DNA of 64,000 nucleotides from Phycisphaerae bacterium (GTDB taxonomy: Bacteria; Planctomycetota; Phycisphaerae; Phycisphaerales; SM1A02). The notes beneath the pieces are model-generated. The model ran no database searches. It worked only from the letters and a program-made list of their open reading frames with translations, and was not told the DNA's origin. Both the position numbers and the translations under genes were made by a program. This document shows positions 1-8,222 of the stretch, piece after piece. Location of the stretch: positions 1 to 64,000 of the forward strand of contig VGXO01000005.1 in NCBI GenBank assembly GCA_016873275.1. Reading direction: 5' to 3'. Numbering within the stretch: position 1 is the stretch's first letter; each line of letters begins with the position of its first letter.

Positions 1-70
1 CCGCGGACGTGCAATGTGGACCGCGGACGTGCAATGTGGACCGCGGGCGTGCAATGTGGACCGCGGGCGT
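1..70. repeat. 20-bp tandem repeat at window edge
   Basis: The unit CCGCGGACGTGCAATGTGGA occurs twice, then with one G for A change, then as a partial fourth copy. The array starts at base 1, so it probably continues to the left of the window. No convincing gene lies in it. Confidence 0.85.
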
Positions 71-349
71 CCCGCCCGCTCCGGTCGATGCACGAGTGGC
101 GACCTTCGCGGGCAAGCTGCTCGCGCCCGCGTGTGACGGGGAGCGCGATCGGATCACGCACTCTCCCGCGAGCAGAGCGAGGCGGGGGAGTCGGACTGCA
201 ACCGCAGCGCGAAGCCAGTTGAGAGATGGTGGAAGCGCGACGAAGGTGGATTCGTGTCGGCTTCGGGCGGACGCGCCACGACGTTCGTCGCGAGGCGCAC
301 CACCCTCACCCGCCTCGCGAACTGCGTTCGCGAGGCGACCTCTCCCGCT

Positions 350-545
350 CGTCGCTCTGCGCCTCGCGGGAGAGGTGTTCAGTTGCCGCGTCGCTCTACG
401 CCTCGCGGGAGAGGTGTTCAGTTGCCGCGTCGCTCTGCGCCTCGCGGGCGAGGTGTTCGATTGCCGCGTCGCTCTGCTCCTCGCGGGAGAGGTGTTCAGT
501 TGCCGCGTCGCTCTGCGCCCCGCGGGAGAGGCGTTCGCGCCGCGT
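350..545. repeat. 39-bp tandem repeat, about 4.5 copies
   Basis: Copies begin at 361, 400, 439, 478 and 517, an exact 39-bp spacing, each starting GCCTCGCGGG or a one- or two-base variant and containing AGGTGTTCAGTTGCCGCG. Because 39 is 13 codons, the array stays open on the minus strand and encodes a repeated 13-residue peptide with core EAQSDAATEHL. It overlaps the 3' end of the formyltransferase gene. There are no unique spacers, so it is not a CRISPR array. Confidence 0.85.
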
Positions 546-1325
546 CTCTCGGTGTCCCCGCGCGTTCAAGTCGACCATCCGGCGGAACGCCCACCAGCTC
601 GGGGTGGTGAAGGCACGACCGGGCGACTGCGGTCGCGACGAAGCGGCGAGCCGCTCATGGTCCGCGCAGACCATCGCGATCGCCGCGGGGAACCTCGATC
701 GGGCGACCCGCAGCATCCGCTCGACCGTCCGCTGCAGCGTCGGTTCGAACTCGATCGGGTAGCGCTCCTGATGCAGGATGTCTCCGGCGTCGATCGCCTT
801 CGCCACCTGATGGATCGTGAAGCCGGTCTCGCGCCAGCCTTGGTGGATCGCCCAGATCACGCTCTGCGCGCCCTGCAGCTCGGGCAGGATCTCGGTGTGC
901 AGGTTGATCATGCCCCGCCGCGGGATCGAGAAGAGGCTCGGGGCGATGTAGCCGTTCCCGAGCGAGACGCCGAGCTCGGCGTCCGCCTCGCGGAAGATCG
1001 CCCTCGTCTGGTCGTCGTTGATCCATGGAACCTCGACGAGGGGCACCGCGAGGCGCGAGCACTCCTCGAGGAGGTCCGGCGCCTCGCGGTCCTCGTACCA
1101 GGCGCGCATGCGGATCCCGTTGAGGGCGCCGAGCGGACCGATGCGGAGCATCTTGAGGAGCTTGCGGCGGAGGGTCCGCGTCGCCCTCGGCGACCCGCCG
1201 TGGGCGAGGACGACCTTCGCGACCTCGAGCCGAGGATGGGCGGCAAGCGCCGCGAGCGTGCGGCTCGCGCTTCCGCGGCGGCGGCAGGTCAGCACGATCA
1301 CGCGGCGGCGCGGGAGGTCGCTCAC
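396..1325 (-). CDS. formyltransferase family protein
   Basis: A protein of 309 residues with the formyl-transferase fold signature. The motif INLHTEILPELQGAQ matches the NxH / LLPxYRGA region of methionyl-tRNA and sugar formyltransferases, and AIDAGDIL supplies the catalytic-type Asp. The start is a GTG that overlaps the TGA of the upstream deacetylase gene (GTGA), so the two are translationally coupled. It is too short and divergent at the N-terminus to call Fmt; with a deacetylase partner, formylation of an amino sugar in a surface glycan is the better inference. The last ~45 residues are encoded by the 39-bp tandem repeat and are probably not part of the fold. Substrate is unknown. Confidence 0.75.
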   Translation of the reverse strand: MSDLPRRRVIVLTCRRRGSASRTLAALAAHPRLEVAKVVLAHGGSPRATRTLRRKLLKMLRIGPLGALNGIRMRAWYEDREAPDLLEECSRLAVPLVEVPWINDDQTRAIFREADAELGVSLGNGYIAPSLFSIPRRGMINLHTEILPELQGAQSVIWAIHQGWRETGFTIHQVAKAIDAGDILHQERYPIEFEPTLQRTVERMLRVARSRFPAAIAMVCADHERLAASSRPQSPGRAFTTPSWWAFRRMVDLNARGHRETRRERLSRGAQSDAATEHLSREEQSDAAIEHLAREAQSDAATEHLSREA

Positions 1326-2173
1326 GGGGCGACCTCGTGATGCCCGCGGGCGAAGAACGCCACGTGGTGGACGGGCCACTGCGCCTCGAAGTGATGGCGG
1401 GGAATCGAGAAGCGGTCGGTGATGCCGGCGCGGATCGTGCCGCGGAACGCCCCGAAGCAGGCGCGGTAGCCCGCGGCGCTCGCCATCCCGAGCGAGGCAG
1501 GGTCGGCGTCGGCGCGCTGGCCGATCGGCCAGGAGATCGTCCGGCACTCGACGCCGAGGTGCTGCTCGATCTCCCGCTTCGAGCCGGCGATCTCCTCCTC
1601 GAGGCGCGCCGGGTCCGCGGAGATCCGGGAGAACCTCGCGTGCGTGCGGGTGTGCGAGCCGATCTCGAAGCCCTCCCGCGTCAGCCACGCCGCGTCGTCC
1701 CAGCGCATGACCTCGATCGGCGCGCGGTAGTTGAGCCTCGCGCAGTAGTCGCGGGTCTCCGCGGGCGAGGCGCCGAGCATCCCGGAGGCGACGAAGAAGA
1801 GCCCGGGGATCCCCCGCCGCAGCAGGACCGGTGCCGCGTTGGTTCGGTTGTTGCGGAAGCCGTCGTCGAAGGAGAGGTGGAAGTAGCGACCGTCGATCGG
1901 GGCGCGACCCTCGAGCATCTCGAGCAGGCGGGTCGTGTCGACGAAGGTGCCGATCCGCTGGAGCCGCGCGAGGATGCGGTCGAACGCCTCGACCTGGTCG
2001 TCGAAGACGTAGTGGCAGTAGAGCCCGCGCAGGAAGGCGGGACTGGAGGAGGGATGCAGGATGGAGGCGAGGGAGATGGCGGCGTCGCGGACGAGGCGCT
2101 TCGTGACCTGCCGCGGGCCCACCGGTCGGTGGGCGGCCTGCCGCCAGCGGGTCGCGAACTCGACGCTCGTCAT
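1322..2173 (-). CDS. polysaccharide deacetylase (NodB-like)
   Basis: 283 residues with the NodB homology pattern: the SFDD motif at residues 101-104 (catalytic/metal Asp pair) and SHTRTH at 173-178, whose two His (174, 178) are the usual metal ligands. Such enzymes remove N- or O-acetyl groups from extracellular or cell-wall polysaccharides. No signal peptide is evident, so it may act on a cytoplasmic lipid- or nucleotide-linked precursor. It overlaps the downstream formyltransferase by four bases, forming a two-gene unit; deacetylation followed by formylation of the freed amine would be a sensible pairing (inference). Confidence 0.8.
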   Translation of the reverse strand: MTSVEFATRWRQAAHRPVGPRQVTKRLVRDAAISLASILHPSSSPAFLRGLYCHYVFDDQVEAFDRILARLQRIGTFVDTTRLLEMLEGRAPIDGRYFHLSFDDGFRNNRTNAAPVLLRRGIPGLFFVASGMLGASPAETRDYCARLNYRAPIEVMRWDDAAWLTREGFEIGSHTRTHARFSRISADPARLEEEIAGSKREIEQHLGVECRTISWPIGQRADADPASLGMASAAGYRACFGAFRGTIRAGITDRFSIPRHHFEAQWPVHHVAFFARGHHEVAP

Positions 2174-2578
2174 GCTGCCTCGAAGGGGAGTCTATCGGTC
2201 GATCCGCGGGCGCTCGTGCGGCGGAAGGGGACCCGGCGGAAGGGGACCCGGCGGAGCGTGACCCTTCCGCGCATGCCGTCTCGACCGCGGATTCCCGGAG
2301 ACCTCGCTGCATTGTCAGTACAGCGCAGTCCGCTGGCTCTGGGTTGCGTCGCTCCTCGCCGCGCTTGCGATGCAGGTGGCGGCGTTTCTCCTTCCCTTCA
2401 TGCCAGGTGAAGGCGTTCATCGCCGGAGGCGAGGTCGACTCGCTCCTCCACGCCGTCCGACGGATGGCGACCGCCGGCGACTGGATCATCGCGATCCCAA
2501 TCTCCTCGGTGCCCGCGCGACCGAGACGGTCGCGCAGGACTCCTCGACGGGGCGTGAGGCGAAGGATGCGCGGGTCGA
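2174..2578. other. gene-free stretch upstream of the deacetylase
   Basis: No reading frame here resembles a protein and no RNA gene was recognised. It holds the 15-bp direct repeats at 2221-2264 and presumably the promoter of the deacetylase-formyltransferase unit. No clear -35/-10 pair was seen. Confidence 0.5.
2221..2264. repeat. 15-bp direct repeats
   Basis: GCGGAAGGGGACCCG occurs twice back to back (2221-2235, 2236-2250) followed by a degenerate third copy. It lies about 50 bp upstream of the deacetylase start. Confidence 0.75.
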
Positions 2579-3148
2579 TCAGGACGCGCCGATCGAGACC
2601 CCGACCGGCTGCGGACGCGGCGCGTAGTTCGGCTCGATCGCGATCTGCAGCGGACGGCGCTTGCCGTCGGGATCCCGCGGGATGTTCTCGGAGTCGATGA
2701 TCCGCTGGATCGCCATGATGCCCTCGATGAGCATCTCCGGTCGCGGCGGGCAGCCGGGGACGTACACGTCGACCGGCACGAACTGATCGACGCCCTGCAC
2801 CACCGCGTAGGTGTCGAAGACGCCGCCGGTCGAGGCGCAGGCGCCCATCGAGATCACCCACTTGGGCTCGGTCATCTGCTGGTAGATGCGCTGGAGCACC
2901 GGGAGCGTCTTCACCGCGACGCGGCCGGCGACGATGAGGAGGTCCGCCTGGCGGGGGCTGAACCGCATGACCTCCGCGCCGAAGCGAGCGAGGTCGAAGC
3001 GGCTGCTCGCGGTCGCCATGAGCTCGATGCCGCAGCAGGCGGTCGCGAAGGGCATCGGCCAGAGGCTCGAGCGGCGGGCCCAGTTGATCACCCGGTTGAG
3101 CTGGGTGGTCAGGATGTTGTCGACTGGAAGGGCGGTCTCAAGTCCCAT
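2579..3148 (-). CDS. nuoB: NADH-quinone oxidoreductase subunit B
   Basis: 189 residues from ATG at 3148, chosen because the family begins close to it ([16 protein letters not shown]) and GGAGAG lies just upstream; longer in-frame starts give a low-complexity Arg-rich extension. The 4Fe-4S cluster N2 ligands are visible in [15 protein letters not shown] and VPGCPPRPE. It belongs to the peripheral arm of complex I on the cytoplasmic side of the membrane and passes electrons to quinone. No other nuo gene lies next to it, so complex I genes are split in this genome or this is a lone extra copy. Confidence 0.93.
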   Translation of the reverse strand: MGLETALPVDNILTTQLNRVINWARRSSLWPMPFATACCGIELMATASSRFDLARFGAEVMRFSPRQADLLIVAGRVAVKTLPVLQRIYQQMTEPKWVISMGACASTGGVFDTYAVVQGVDQFVPVDVYVPGCPPRPEMLIEGIMAIQRIIDSENIPRDPDGKRRPLQIAIEPNYAPRPQPVGVSIGAS

Positions 3149-3258
3149 CGCTTCTCTCCGGGGCGGACGCGGTCCGTCGCGTGCAGGACCGTCCCGCGAG
3201 GGCGGCAGTGTAGGCGTTCGGGCGGAGCGATCGGCAGGATTCGCGACCGCGCCGGGAC

Positions 3259-3492
3259 TCACCCGCCGTTCGAATCGGCGGAGTAGTCCTTGGTGTCGGT
3301 CCGGTCGACGTTCCCGGAGCCGTTCTGCGCTCCGTTCTCCTGAAGGTTCGGCTCGTAGACCCGACCCTCGTAGCCGGGGTCGTTCTTGACCCCGACGACC
3401 CGGCGGTAGCACCCGGGCAGGCAGGTCAAGGCGACGAAGACGAGAAGGAGGACCGGGGTCGCGGCGAGACGTCGGCAGCGCATGGAGGGCAT
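3259..3492 (-). CDS. small lipoprotein
   Basis: 77 residues with a lipoprotein signal: basic MRCRR start, hydrophobic stretch LLLVFVALT and lipobox LPGC. The mature part is about 49 residues, rich in Asn, Asp and Gly, with no recognised domain. Start could be the first Met (3492) or the second (3483). It is 110 bp upstream of nuoB on the same strand. Function unknown. Confidence 0.6.
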   Translation of the reverse strand: MPSMRCRRLAATPVLLLVFVALTCLPGCYRRVVGVKNDPGYEGRVYEPNLQENGAQNGSGNVDRTDTKDYSADSNGG

Positions 3493-3577
3493 GGTACGCC
3501 TCGACGCGGCGGCTCCAAGACCCCCCGACGGCGTTGATCGAAGCCCGAGAGAGAGATCCCGATGAGAACGACCCGGA

Positions 3578-4015
3578 TCAGCCGCCCGCCGCGAGCCGGC
3601 GGAAGAGCGACTCCACGCTCGGCTCGATGCTGAACATTCGGTCGAGACGCATGGTGTCGAAGACCTGCCGAAGCGAGGGGCTCATGCCGAGGAGGATCGT
3701 CTCGGCGCCACGGGCGTCCGCCCGGCGGCGGAGGTCGAGGCAGGTCCCGAGACCGAGGCTCGAGATTCCGGAGACTTCGGAGAGGTCGATGACCACCCGG
3801 CGCAGGTCGCCCGGGGCGACCTCGACCGCCGGACCGGCGAGTCGGGTGACCTCAAGCGCCTCATGCTGACCGAGGACCGGTCCGCGGAGCCGGATCACGA
3901 GCGTCGAGGGGGTCCGCTCGAAGGAGACCGGCTCGGCGGTCTCGTCGGCGTGGGCGCGGAGCGTCGCCGAGTGAGTTCGACGCTGGTTCGACGTGATGGA
4001 GGCGTCATCGCGCAT
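3578..4015 (-). CDS. STAS-domain protein (anti-sigma factor antagonist-like)
   Basis: 145 residues; a ~35-residue N-terminal extension is followed by a STAS fold (TLVIRLRGPV, VVIDLSEVSGISSLGLGTCL, MSPSLRQVFDTMRLDRMF). STAS proteins of the SpoIIAA/RsbV type bind Ser/Thr kinases of the anti-sigma class and are switched by phosphorylation in an [I/M]DSSGL loop. Here that loop reads ISSLGLG, so the usual phospho-acceptor Ser is Leu and the Asp is Ser. It may therefore be constitutive or use the neighbouring Ser. No kinase or phosphatase partner is adjacent. The ATG at 4015 is the first in-frame ATG giving plausible protein; upstream frame overlaps the next gene. Confidence 0.75.
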   Translation of the reverse strand: MRDDASITSNQRRTHSATLRAHADETAEPVSFERTPSTLVIRLRGPVLGQHEALEVTRLAGPAVEVAPGDLRRVVIDLSEVSGISSLGLGTCLDLRRRADARGAETILLGMSPSLRQVFDTMRLDRMFSIEPSVESLFRRLAAGG

Positions 4016-4101
4016 GCCCGGAGCGTCGGCGGAATCCGGGGCGGGCTTTGCCGGGTCCTTGGGAATCGCCCGGTTCGGCGACGAACGCTCCGGCGGGGTC
4101 G

Positions 4102-5364
4102 TCAGTCCCCCGCGGCGAAGGGGGCAAGCGAGAGCCGGTAACGACGCGGATCGAAGGTCGCCCCCGGAGGAAGCGAGGTCTCCTCCGCCTCGCGGCGGTC
4201 CCGGAACCGGTAGCCGCCGAGGATCTCGACGCCGCCCTCGGCGGTGCGCCGCAGCATGCGCCGCGATCCGGAGACGGGAAGCGGCGGCAGGCTGCGCCAG
4301 CGCCACGCGGCTCGGTCGGAAGGATCTCGCTCGAGGACGAGCGAGAAGTCGGCGGGACCGCGGGCTGCGCCGACGCGCCACTCGCCGCCGACGACCACCA
4401 CGCCTTGGTCGATCGACGCGAGCAGGAGATGCGATGCACCGGTCGCCTGAGGAAGCGAGGGAAGCGCCCCGAGCGAGCGCGACGCCTCGTCGAACCGCCA
4501 CAGCCGCTCGGAGGTGCGGAGCGAGTCGGGATCGAGACCACCCGCGATGATCACCCCTCCCTCGGTCGGCGCGCTTGCCGCGTGGCGGAGCCGTGCAGGG
4601 AACGAGGCAGAGGCGTCGTCGATCGCGATCTCCTCGACGATCGGCGGCGAGGTCGGATCCTCGCTCGAGGTTCGGACGAGCGTCGCGATCGGCGCCGTCG
4701 CGGAGTCCGCGCCGCCGAGAAGCAGCACCTGACCTTCACCGAGGGGAATCGCGAGATGGTGGCGTCGCGGCGGCGACAGCGCTGCCGGCTCGCTCCAGGC
4801 GAGCGTCGCGAGGTCGAGCACCCGCACGCGGTCGCCCGCGGCGACGAGCGCGAGGTGCGCTGGAAGCGGCGTCGCGGTGAGACCCTCGAGCGAGCCGCCG
4901 AAGCTCTCGATCACCCGGCTGCTTCCTGCGACGAGCGGATCAAGGAGCTCGCCGTCCTCGTGATGGAGCGGGGAGGTGACTGCGCCCGCGAAGCCGCCAA
5001 GGATCGCGACGCGTCCGTCGTGGAGCGCGACCGATCGCGCGCCCGCCCGCGGCACGCCGAGCTGCGAGCCGATCGGGAGCCATCCCTGGCGTGGATCGAG
5101 GATCTGGATCGCCGCGGTCGCCTCGAAGGCGGAATCAAGACCTCCCAGCAGCACCAGGCGACCGTCCCTCTCCGCAAGCACCGCCTCGATCACCGCGAGG
5201 GGCATCGATCCGGAGGGCGTCCGCCAATCGGCGGGCACGGAGCGCGGCGCGACGCTCGCGGGAGCGGGCGACGGAGAGCCGCCGTCGAGCGGCTCCGCAA
5301 GGGGCGGCGCCGCGGCGCCCGCCGCGGCGGCGGCGAGGGTGAGCGAAAGGATGAGTGGTCGCAT
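4102..5364 (-). CDS. secreted kelch/beta-propeller-like protein
   Basis: 420 residues from the ATG at 5364, which gives a clean signal peptide (MRPLILSLTLAAAAAG). The body contains recurring kelch-like blades with paired glycines and hydrophobics: VLLGGLD, VAILGGFAG, VLLLGGADS, VIIAGGLD, VVVVGGEW, VEILGGYRF, spaced 45-60 residues apart, consistent with a six-bladed propeller. Role unknown; such exported propellers usually bind glycans or proteins. A TTG 24 bases upstream is an alternative start but would precede the signal peptide with an odd extension. Confidence 0.7.
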   Translation of the reverse strand: MRPLILSLTLAAAAAGAAAPPLAEPLDGGSPSPAPASVAPRSVPADWRTPSGSMPLAVIEAVLAERDGRLVLLGGLDSAFEATAAIQILDPRQGWLPIGSQLGVPRAGARSVALHDGRVAILGGFAGAVTSPLHHEDGELLDPLVAGSSRVIESFGGSLEGLTATPLPAHLALVAAGDRVRVLDLATLAWSEPAALSPPRRHHLAIPLGEGQVLLLGGADSATAPIATLVRTSSEDPTSPPIVEEIAIDDASASFPARLRHAASAPTEGGVIIAGGLDPDSLRTSERLWRFDEASRSLGALPSLPQATGASHLLLASIDQGVVVVGGEWRVGAARGPADFSLVLERDPSDRAAWRWRSLPPLPVSGSRRMLRRTAEGGVEILGGYRFRDRREAEETSLPPGATFDPRRYRLSLAPFAAGD

Positions 5365-5592
5365 CGGAAGGTCCACGGGACTCCCCAAAGGGGGTATCGG
5401 ACCGACGAGAGGGATGCTTCACCGTCGCCGGCTCGGAACGCCGTCAAGCCTCGGGCTGCGTGGTCGTCGGGAGCCGTACAGTCCGCACCACCGGAGCGCG
5501 GAGGAGCCTCGATCGACCGCGAGGGCAGAAGATCCCGCCTCGATCCGCCGACGGACCGGTTCGGTTGGGACATCGAGCACGAAGGGAGATCG

Positions 5593-6984
5593 ATGCACGA
5601 TCCGTGGTTCAAGGCTCCGCGAGGTGGCTTCTCGCGACGCACCCGTCGCTGGGTGGGAGTCGCGCTCACGGCGCTCGTCCTCGGGATCGTCGCCCTCTCC
5701 CGCATGCCGCTCGGCTCCTCGGCGGGCTCGCTCGATCCAACACGCCTGGTGATCCCGCTCGATCCCGAGCAGGGCGAGCTGCCGATCGAGTCGGCATCGC
5801 TCGCGCGGGCGAGGTCGCTGCTTCCGGACCGCTTCGTGCAGCACGAGACCGCGCGGTTCGTCGCGCTCTCCGATGGCTCGGCGGCGTGGACCCGCTCGCA
5901 GCTCGAGCGCTTCGAGCGGGCGCACGACCAGTTCCAGCGGTTCGCGCGGCGGATCGGGCTGCCCACGCCGAAGCTCCGCCACCGCCTCGTGGCGATCCTC
6001 TTCGCCCAGCACTCCGACTACGCGGAGTTCGCCGCGCGGGTGGACGGCGTCACCGACCGCTGGGCGAAGGGCTACTACCTCGCGGGCGAGGACCGCATGG
6101 TCTGCTTCGACCCGGACACCGATCCGGACGCCGTCGCCGCACGGGGGCGGCTCGAGGCGCAGCGGCAGCAGATCGAGGCGGCGGACGCCGCGCTCGCCGA
6201 GCAGCGCCGGACCTCCGGGCGCGTCGATCCCAACGTCCGCGCCGCCGTCGACCGCGCGCATCGGCAGCAAGGTCTCGGCGAGGAGCAGATCGTCCTCGGG
6301 ATCCGCCGGCAGGTGATCTCGACGGTGATCCACGAGGCGCTGCACCAGCTCCTCTTCCACACCGGCGTGCAGAATCCGCGGGTGCAGTCGCCCTTCTGGA
6401 TCGCGGAGGGGCTCGCGGCGAGCTTCGAGACCGAGCAGCCCGCCGCGGCGTTCGGTCCCGACTTCGACAACCCGACGAGGCGGCAGGACTTCGAGCGGCT
6501 GCTCATGGAGGACCGCCTCATCCCGCTCGAGTCGTTCGTCGCCTTCGAGCGCCTGCCCGACCGTCGCGAGGCGACCGCCCGGGTCTTCTACAGCCAGTCG
6601 GTGGCGCTGCTCTGCTACCTCTTCAGGCAGCGACCGACCGAGCTCCGCACCTACCTCCTGACGCTTGCGGCGGAGCCGCCGGGGCGACCGGGTCCCATGC
6701 GTCAGCAGCAGATCTTCCGCGAGGCGTTCGGCGACGTCGCGGCGCTCGAGCGGTCGTGGCTTCGTCACGAGCTCGCGGGCATCGCGAGCGAGCATGCCGA
6801 CGCGCGGCGGACCGAGCTCGAGGGGGCGGTGCTCGAGATCCCGGCGCAGCGGCTCATCGTGCCGGCGAGCGGACTGCTCGGCGAGCGCTCGCCCGAGCGC
6901 GACCTGCTCGGCGAGGACCTCGCGGGAGGCGAGGAGGTCAGCCCTGGTTCGGAGGCGAGGACGAGTCCGGCGGGTTCCGCGTGA
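5593..6984 (+). CDS. DUF1570-type secreted metallopeptidase-like protein
   Basis: 463 residues. Residues ~20-37 form an N-terminal membrane anchor or signal segment (WVGVALTALVLGIVAL). The gluzincin motif HEALH is at 247-251, followed by WIAEGLA around 270-276 supplying the third ligand Glu, the arrangement seen in planctomycete DUF1570 proteins and in peptidase-MA-like families. GGGAG lies upstream of the ATG. The C-terminal ~60 residues are low-complexity, and the last 47 bases overlap the convergent coiled-coil gene. Predicted extracytoplasmic zinc peptidase; substrate unknown. Confidence 0.75.
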   Translation: MHDPWFKAPRGGFSRRTRRWVGVALTALVLGIVALSRMPLGSSAGSLDPTRLVIPLDPEQGELPIESASLARARSLLPDRFVQHETARFVALSDGSAAWTRSQLERFERAHDQFQRFARRIGLPTPKLRHRLVAILFAQHSDYAEFAARVDGVTDRWAKGYYLAGEDRMVCFDPDTDPDAVAARGRLEAQRQQIEAADAALAEQRRTSGRVDPNVRAAVDRAHRQQGLGEEQIVLGIRRQVISTVIHEALHQLLFHTGVQNPRVQSPFWIAEGLAASFETEQPAAAFGPDFDNPTRRQDFERLLMEDRLIPLESFVAFERLPDRREATARVFYSQSVALLCYLFRQRPTELRTYLLTLAAEPPGRPGPMRQQQIFREAFGDVAALERSWLRHELAGIASEHADARRTELEGAVLEIPAQRLIVPASGLLGERSPERDLLGEDLAGGEEVSPGSEARTSPAGSA

Positions 6985-8107
6985 CGTCGCCGAGGGCGAA
7001 CGACCACGCGTCCACGTCGCCCTGCGGTCCGGCGAGCATCTGCGTCAGCGACTGGAACGCGGCGGAGACCCGCTCGAGCTGCTCGCGGAAGCGATGCGAT
7101 CCCTCGGCGAAGAGACCCTCGGCCTGACGGCGGAACTGCGCAGGAACGTCGGCGTCGAGGAGCGGGCGCCACTCGCGGAGCGACTCGAGCATGAGGTCGA
7201 GCCGCGCGGCGAGCGCACCGGCCTGGTCGAGCCTCGGCTGGAGGCCGCTCGCGCCCTGCTGGAGGTGATCCGCGACGATCCGCGCCTGCGAGACGCTCGT
7301 CTCCGCGGCGGTGCGGATCTCGCGGTCGAGCTCGCGGCAGCGCTGCAGGAGCTCCGCCCGCTGCCGGAGGTCCTCCTCGAGACCGCGGCGGACGCCGTCG
7401 GAGTGCTCGATCAATCGGACGAGCTCCCCGGCCGCGGAGTGCATCGCCGCGACGGTCTCGACGCGGCGCCGCTGCAGCTCCTCGGTCTCGCGGCGGAGGT
7501 CGTCGCCGAAGCGGCGGGTGACCTCGCCGAGGGACTCCTCGAGGCGGAGCAGGCGGTGCTCGAGCTCGGTGACCCGAAGGTTTCCCGCGTCGAGACGCTC
7601 GCGGCGGGCATCCACCTCCTGTTCGAGCCGCTGCAGCGCCGCGGTGCCGACCTCCGCGATCCGGCGGTCGAGCTGCTCGAGACGATTCCGCTCGAGGCTC
7701 TCGAGGCGACCCGCGAAGCCCTCGCACGCGCGGTCCACCCGATGGAGGAGCTCACCGAGGCGCGTCGATGCCTCCTGCTGGACCGCGTCGATCCGCCGCG
7801 CGAAGGCGTCCTGCTCGCCGAGGGAGCCTTCGAACCGGCGGAGCTGCACGTCGAGCGCCTGCAGCATCTTCGCCCCGAGGGCGAGTCGCTCGTGCAGGTC
7901 GGTCGAGGCGCGGATCGCCTCGGTCGAGGCGGGGGCGGACCACGGACTGGCGGGCATCGGCGCGGGACCCGAGGCAGGCGTCACGAAGGGGCTGGGCATG
8001 GAGACGTCCGGAGGAGAAGGTTGGGTCGGGCAGGAGGAGGCCGACACGCTGAGACCGCCGGCGAAGCCGGCGGTCGGACGGAGCGAGGCCGTTGGCGGAA
8101 TGACCAT
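6938..8107 (-). CDS. long coiled-coil protein
   Basis: 389 residues. Residues ~1-65 are Pro/Ser-rich and disordered; ~65-360 are almost continuous heptad-like helix rich in Leu, Arg, Glu and Gln, with no transmembrane segment or signal peptide; the C-terminus is short and Pro/Ser-rich. This resembles structural or scaffold coiled coils of planctomycetes, but no family is recognised. It is 115 bp downstream of the yihY-like gene on the same strand and overlaps the convergent DUF1570 gene by 47 bases. Confidence 0.6.
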   Translation of the reverse strand: MVIPPTASLRPTAGFAGGLSVSASSCPTQPSPPDVSMPSPFVTPASGPAPMPASPWSAPASTEAIRASTDLHERLALGAKMLQALDVQLRRFEGSLGEQDAFARRIDAVQQEASTRLGELLHRVDRACEGFAGRLESLERNRLEQLDRRIAEVGTAALQRLEQEVDARRERLDAGNLRVTELEHRLLRLEESLGEVTRRFGDDLRRETEELQRRRVETVAAMHSAAGELVRLIEHSDGVRRGLEEDLRQRAELLQRCRELDREIRTAAETSVSQARIVADHLQQGASGLQPRLDQAGALAARLDLMLESLREWRPLLDADVPAQFRRQAEGLFAEGSHRFREQLERVSAAFQSLTQMLAGPQGDVDAWSFALGDVTRNPPDSSSPPNQG

Positions 8108-8222
8108 GCGGCGTCCTGCTCGATCCCACGGCGGAGTCGGGGGAACGACCTCCCGACCTGCCGAGTGGTTCGGTCAGGCGGCGGCGGACGCTGGACTTTT
8201 TCGGACCGTCGAGGCGTCCACC

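Noticed and set aside
350-545. Possible CRISPR array
   Set aside because: The 39-bp units are contiguous, with no unique spacers between them and no cas gene nearby.
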